Shown here: one piece after another, positions 6,773 through 7,875 of the stretch
Layout: every line of letters starts with the position of its first letter
Numbering within the stretch: the stretch's first letter is position 1
From: an uncultured Chloroflexota bacterium
Lineage (GTDB): Bacteria; Chloroflexota; Anaerolineae; B4-G1; DUEL01
NCBI GenBank assembly: GCA_937138275.1
Contig: CAKZOY010000574.1
Coordinates: 1 to 7,875 of the forward strand
Direction: 5' to 3'
DNA: 7,875 nucleotides
Made by a program: the position numbers and the translations under genes
The notes under the pieces: generated by a model
Databases searched by the model: none
Told to the model about the DNA's origin: nothing
Seen by the model: the letters and a program-made list of their open reading frames with translations, nothing else

Positions 6773-7792
6773 ATGCACTCCTTCACCGCCCACCGTCTCT
6801 GGATTCTGGCCGAAGCGCAGGAGACCGTGGAGTTGAACGAGCACCAGGGCTCGGCCATCCGCGGCGCCTTCTTCCACGCCCTGCGGGACCGCTTCTGCGG
6901 CAACAAGGAGGCGTCAGAGTGCGCCGCCTGCCCCCTGGTCACCGCCTGCCCCGTCGCCTTCCTCGTCAGCACGCTGGACCCCCAGAGCGCCCGCGGGCGG
7001 GATGTCCCCCGCCCCTTCACCATCCAGCCGCCCCTGCCGCAGAGCGGCCACGCCGTGGAGTTGCCCAACGGCAACTGGGTCTACCAGTACTGGCCCGGCG
7101 AGACCTTTCGCTTCGGCCTCACCCTCTACGCCCGCGCGATGCACCTCTTCCCCTACGTTGTCCTGGCGCTGACGGAGATGGAGCGCGGGGGTCTGGGCCG
7201 CCGAACCCGCCAGGACGGCGGCCTCTGGCGCAAGGGGCGGGTGCATATTCGGGAGGTCCGGGCGGAGAACCCGCTCACCGGCGAGAGCCAGCCCGTCCTG
7301 CGCGCCGGCGATACCACCGTCCAGGTCCCCGACCTCCCCGTCACCCACGCCCAGGTGCTGCAGGGGGCCCGGGATCACCCGCCGGGGCGGCGGATCACCG
7401 TGGAGTTCCTGACCCCCACCCGCCTGATAGCGAACGGCCGCCTGGTCAAGCCGCATTTCTTTCGCTTCCGGCCCTTCTTCCAGAGGCTGATGGAGCGGCT
7501 GGAGGCCCTCACCCGCCACTTCTCCGACACCCCCCTGGTCTTTGACGACCCTCGCGGGCTGATCGCCGCGGCGGAGCAGGTGCGGCTGGTGGAGAACCGC
7601 CTGACCTGGGAGGAAGTGCGCAGTTACTCCACCCGTCGCCGAGCGGAATCTCCCACCTCCGGCCTGCTGGGCACCGTCACCCTGGAGGCCGACGACTGGA
7701 TACCGTTCCTGCCGTGGCTGGTGTGGGGCCAGTTCACCCACGTGGGAAAGGACGCGGTGAAGGGGAATGGGTGGTATCGGGTGGGAGAATAA
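6773..7792 (+). CDS. cas6: Pre-crRNA processing endoribonuclease Cas6
   Basis: RAMP endoribonuclease that cuts within CRISPR repeats to release crRNAs. It has 339 residues. The C-terminus (SGLLGTVTLEADDWIPFLPW, then HVGKDAVKGNGWYRV) is the recognisable CRISPR_Cas6 C-terminal domain with its glycine-rich G-K-x2-x2-G-x-G motif. Four cysteines near the N-terminus, C42, C50, C53 and C59 (CX7CX2CX5C, ending CPLVTACP), match the cysteine cluster seen in one Cas6 branch, suggesting a bound metal or cluster; that is inference. H24 or H35 may be the general base, but I cannot tell which. Its position after cas3 differs from the usual I-B order, where cas6 comes first. Its composition (72-77% GC in sampled lines, strong G/C third positions) is unlike cas8 to cas3, implying a different origin. 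Confidence 0.87.
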   Translation: MHSFTAHRLWILAEAQETVELNEHQGSAIRGAFFHALRDRFCGNKEASECAACPLVTACPVAFLVSTLDPQSARGRDVPRPFTIQPPLPQSGHAVELPNGNWVYQYWPGETFRFGLTLYARAMHLFPYVVLALTEMERGGLGRRTRQDGGLWRKGRVHIREVRAENPLTGESQPVLRAGDTTVQVPDLPVTHAQVLQGARDHPPGRRITVEFLTPTRLIANGRLVKPHFFRFRPFFQRLMERLEALTRHFSDTPLVFDDPRGLIAAAEQVRLVENRLTWEEVRSYSTRRRAESPTSGLLGTVTLEADDWIPFLPWLVWGQFTHVGKDAVKGNGWYRVGE

Positions 7793-7875
7793 AGCGTATT
7801 TACCTGGTTCACACCGCCGAGACCGCCGAGATCGCCGACCGCCTGATTGCGGCATTGGGTTCGCAAACAGGCGGG
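7771..7875 (+). CDS. Probable start of a further gene, cut by the window end
   Basis: An open frame begins at GTG 7771 and runs to the right edge (35 codons, no stop). An AAGGGG about 6 nt upstream could serve as RBS. From codon 8 the translation (KRIYLVHTAETAEIADRLIA) looks protein-like: a hydrophobic beta strand and then an amphipathic helix. It would overlap the end of cas6 by 22 nt, much as cas3 overlaps cas5. The product is not recognised; by position it could be another cas or accessory gene. The 9-nt imperfect tandem repeat at 7819-7845 lies in it and could be the cause of the regular T/I-A-E/D pattern. Confidence 0.4.
   Translation, partial: MVSGGRIKRIYLVHTAETAEIADRLIAALGSQTGG
7819..7845 (+). 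repeat. Short 9-nt imperfect tandem repeat (x3)
   Basis: Three consecutive 9-nt units read ACCGCCGAG, ACCGCCGAG and ATCGCCGAC just downstream of cas6. The repeat is codon-phased with the partial open frame there, encoding T-A-E, T-A-E and I-A-D. It is too short and too regular to be a CRISPR array. Confidence 0.6.

Noticed and set aside
6919..7545. Open frame of 208 codons on the plus strand within cas6
   Set aside because: Pro/Arg/Gly-rich shadow of the Cas6 frame with no RBS and no protein-like pattern.
6914..7855. Long open frame (313 codons) on the minus strand across cas6
   Set aside because: It lies antisense to a recognisable Cas6 in very GC-rich DNA, where stop codons are rare; its translation is low-complexity (Gly/Gln/Arg-rich) with no family character.
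1..7875. CRISPR array
   Set aside because: No series of ~30-nt direct repeats with spacers is visible; the only tandem repeat (7819-7845) has 9-nt units within a probable reading frame.

Overview
The window holds a nearly complete, single-strand (+) type I CRISPR-Cas interference operon, best read as subtype I-B of the Cst1/Cst2/Cas5t (formerly 'Tneap') kind. A WYL-domain transcriptional regulator comes first. The regulator family, the GC-rich flanking genes and the form of the Cas6 suggest a GC-rich bacterium, plausibly Chloroflexota. This taxonomic reading is a recognition-level inference and was not tested.

Layout: (1) 3-992, a WYL regulator cut by the left window edge; (2) 995-2467, the large subunit Cas8 (Cst1-like); (3) 2102-2467, a strongly supported internal start inside cas8 that would release its C-terminal ~120 residues as a separate Cas11-like small subunit; (4) 2509-3582, the backbone Cas7 (Cst2/DevR family); (5) 3583-3681, a 99-nt spacer with a perfect 16-bp hairpin; (6) 3682-4431, Cas5; (7) 4409-6763, an HD-nuclease/helicase Cas3 overlapping cas5 by 23 nt; (8) 6773-7792, the pre-crRNA endonuclease Cas6; (9) 7771-7875, the probable beginning of another gene that runs off the right edge.

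Known roles: Cas6 cuts the CRISPR transcript into crRNAs. Cas7 copies coat the spacer, Cas5 caps the 5' handle, Cas8 recognises the PAM, Cas11 lines the inner face of Cascade, and Cas3 is recruited to unwind and degrade the target. The WYL protein, 2 nt upstream of cas8, probably regulates the operon. No CRISPR array and no cas1, cas2 or cas4 lie in the window, so memory acquisition and the spacers must be elsewhere.

Two signals stand out. First, the internal cas8 start has a near-consensus ribosome binding site formed by tandem AGG codons. Second, base composition changes sharply: the WYL gene and cas6 are GC-rich (about 68-77% in sampled 60-nt lines), while cas8, cas7, cas5 and cas3 between them are near 45-53%. 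This suggests that the effector cassette was acquired separately from the regulator and Cas6 that now flank it.
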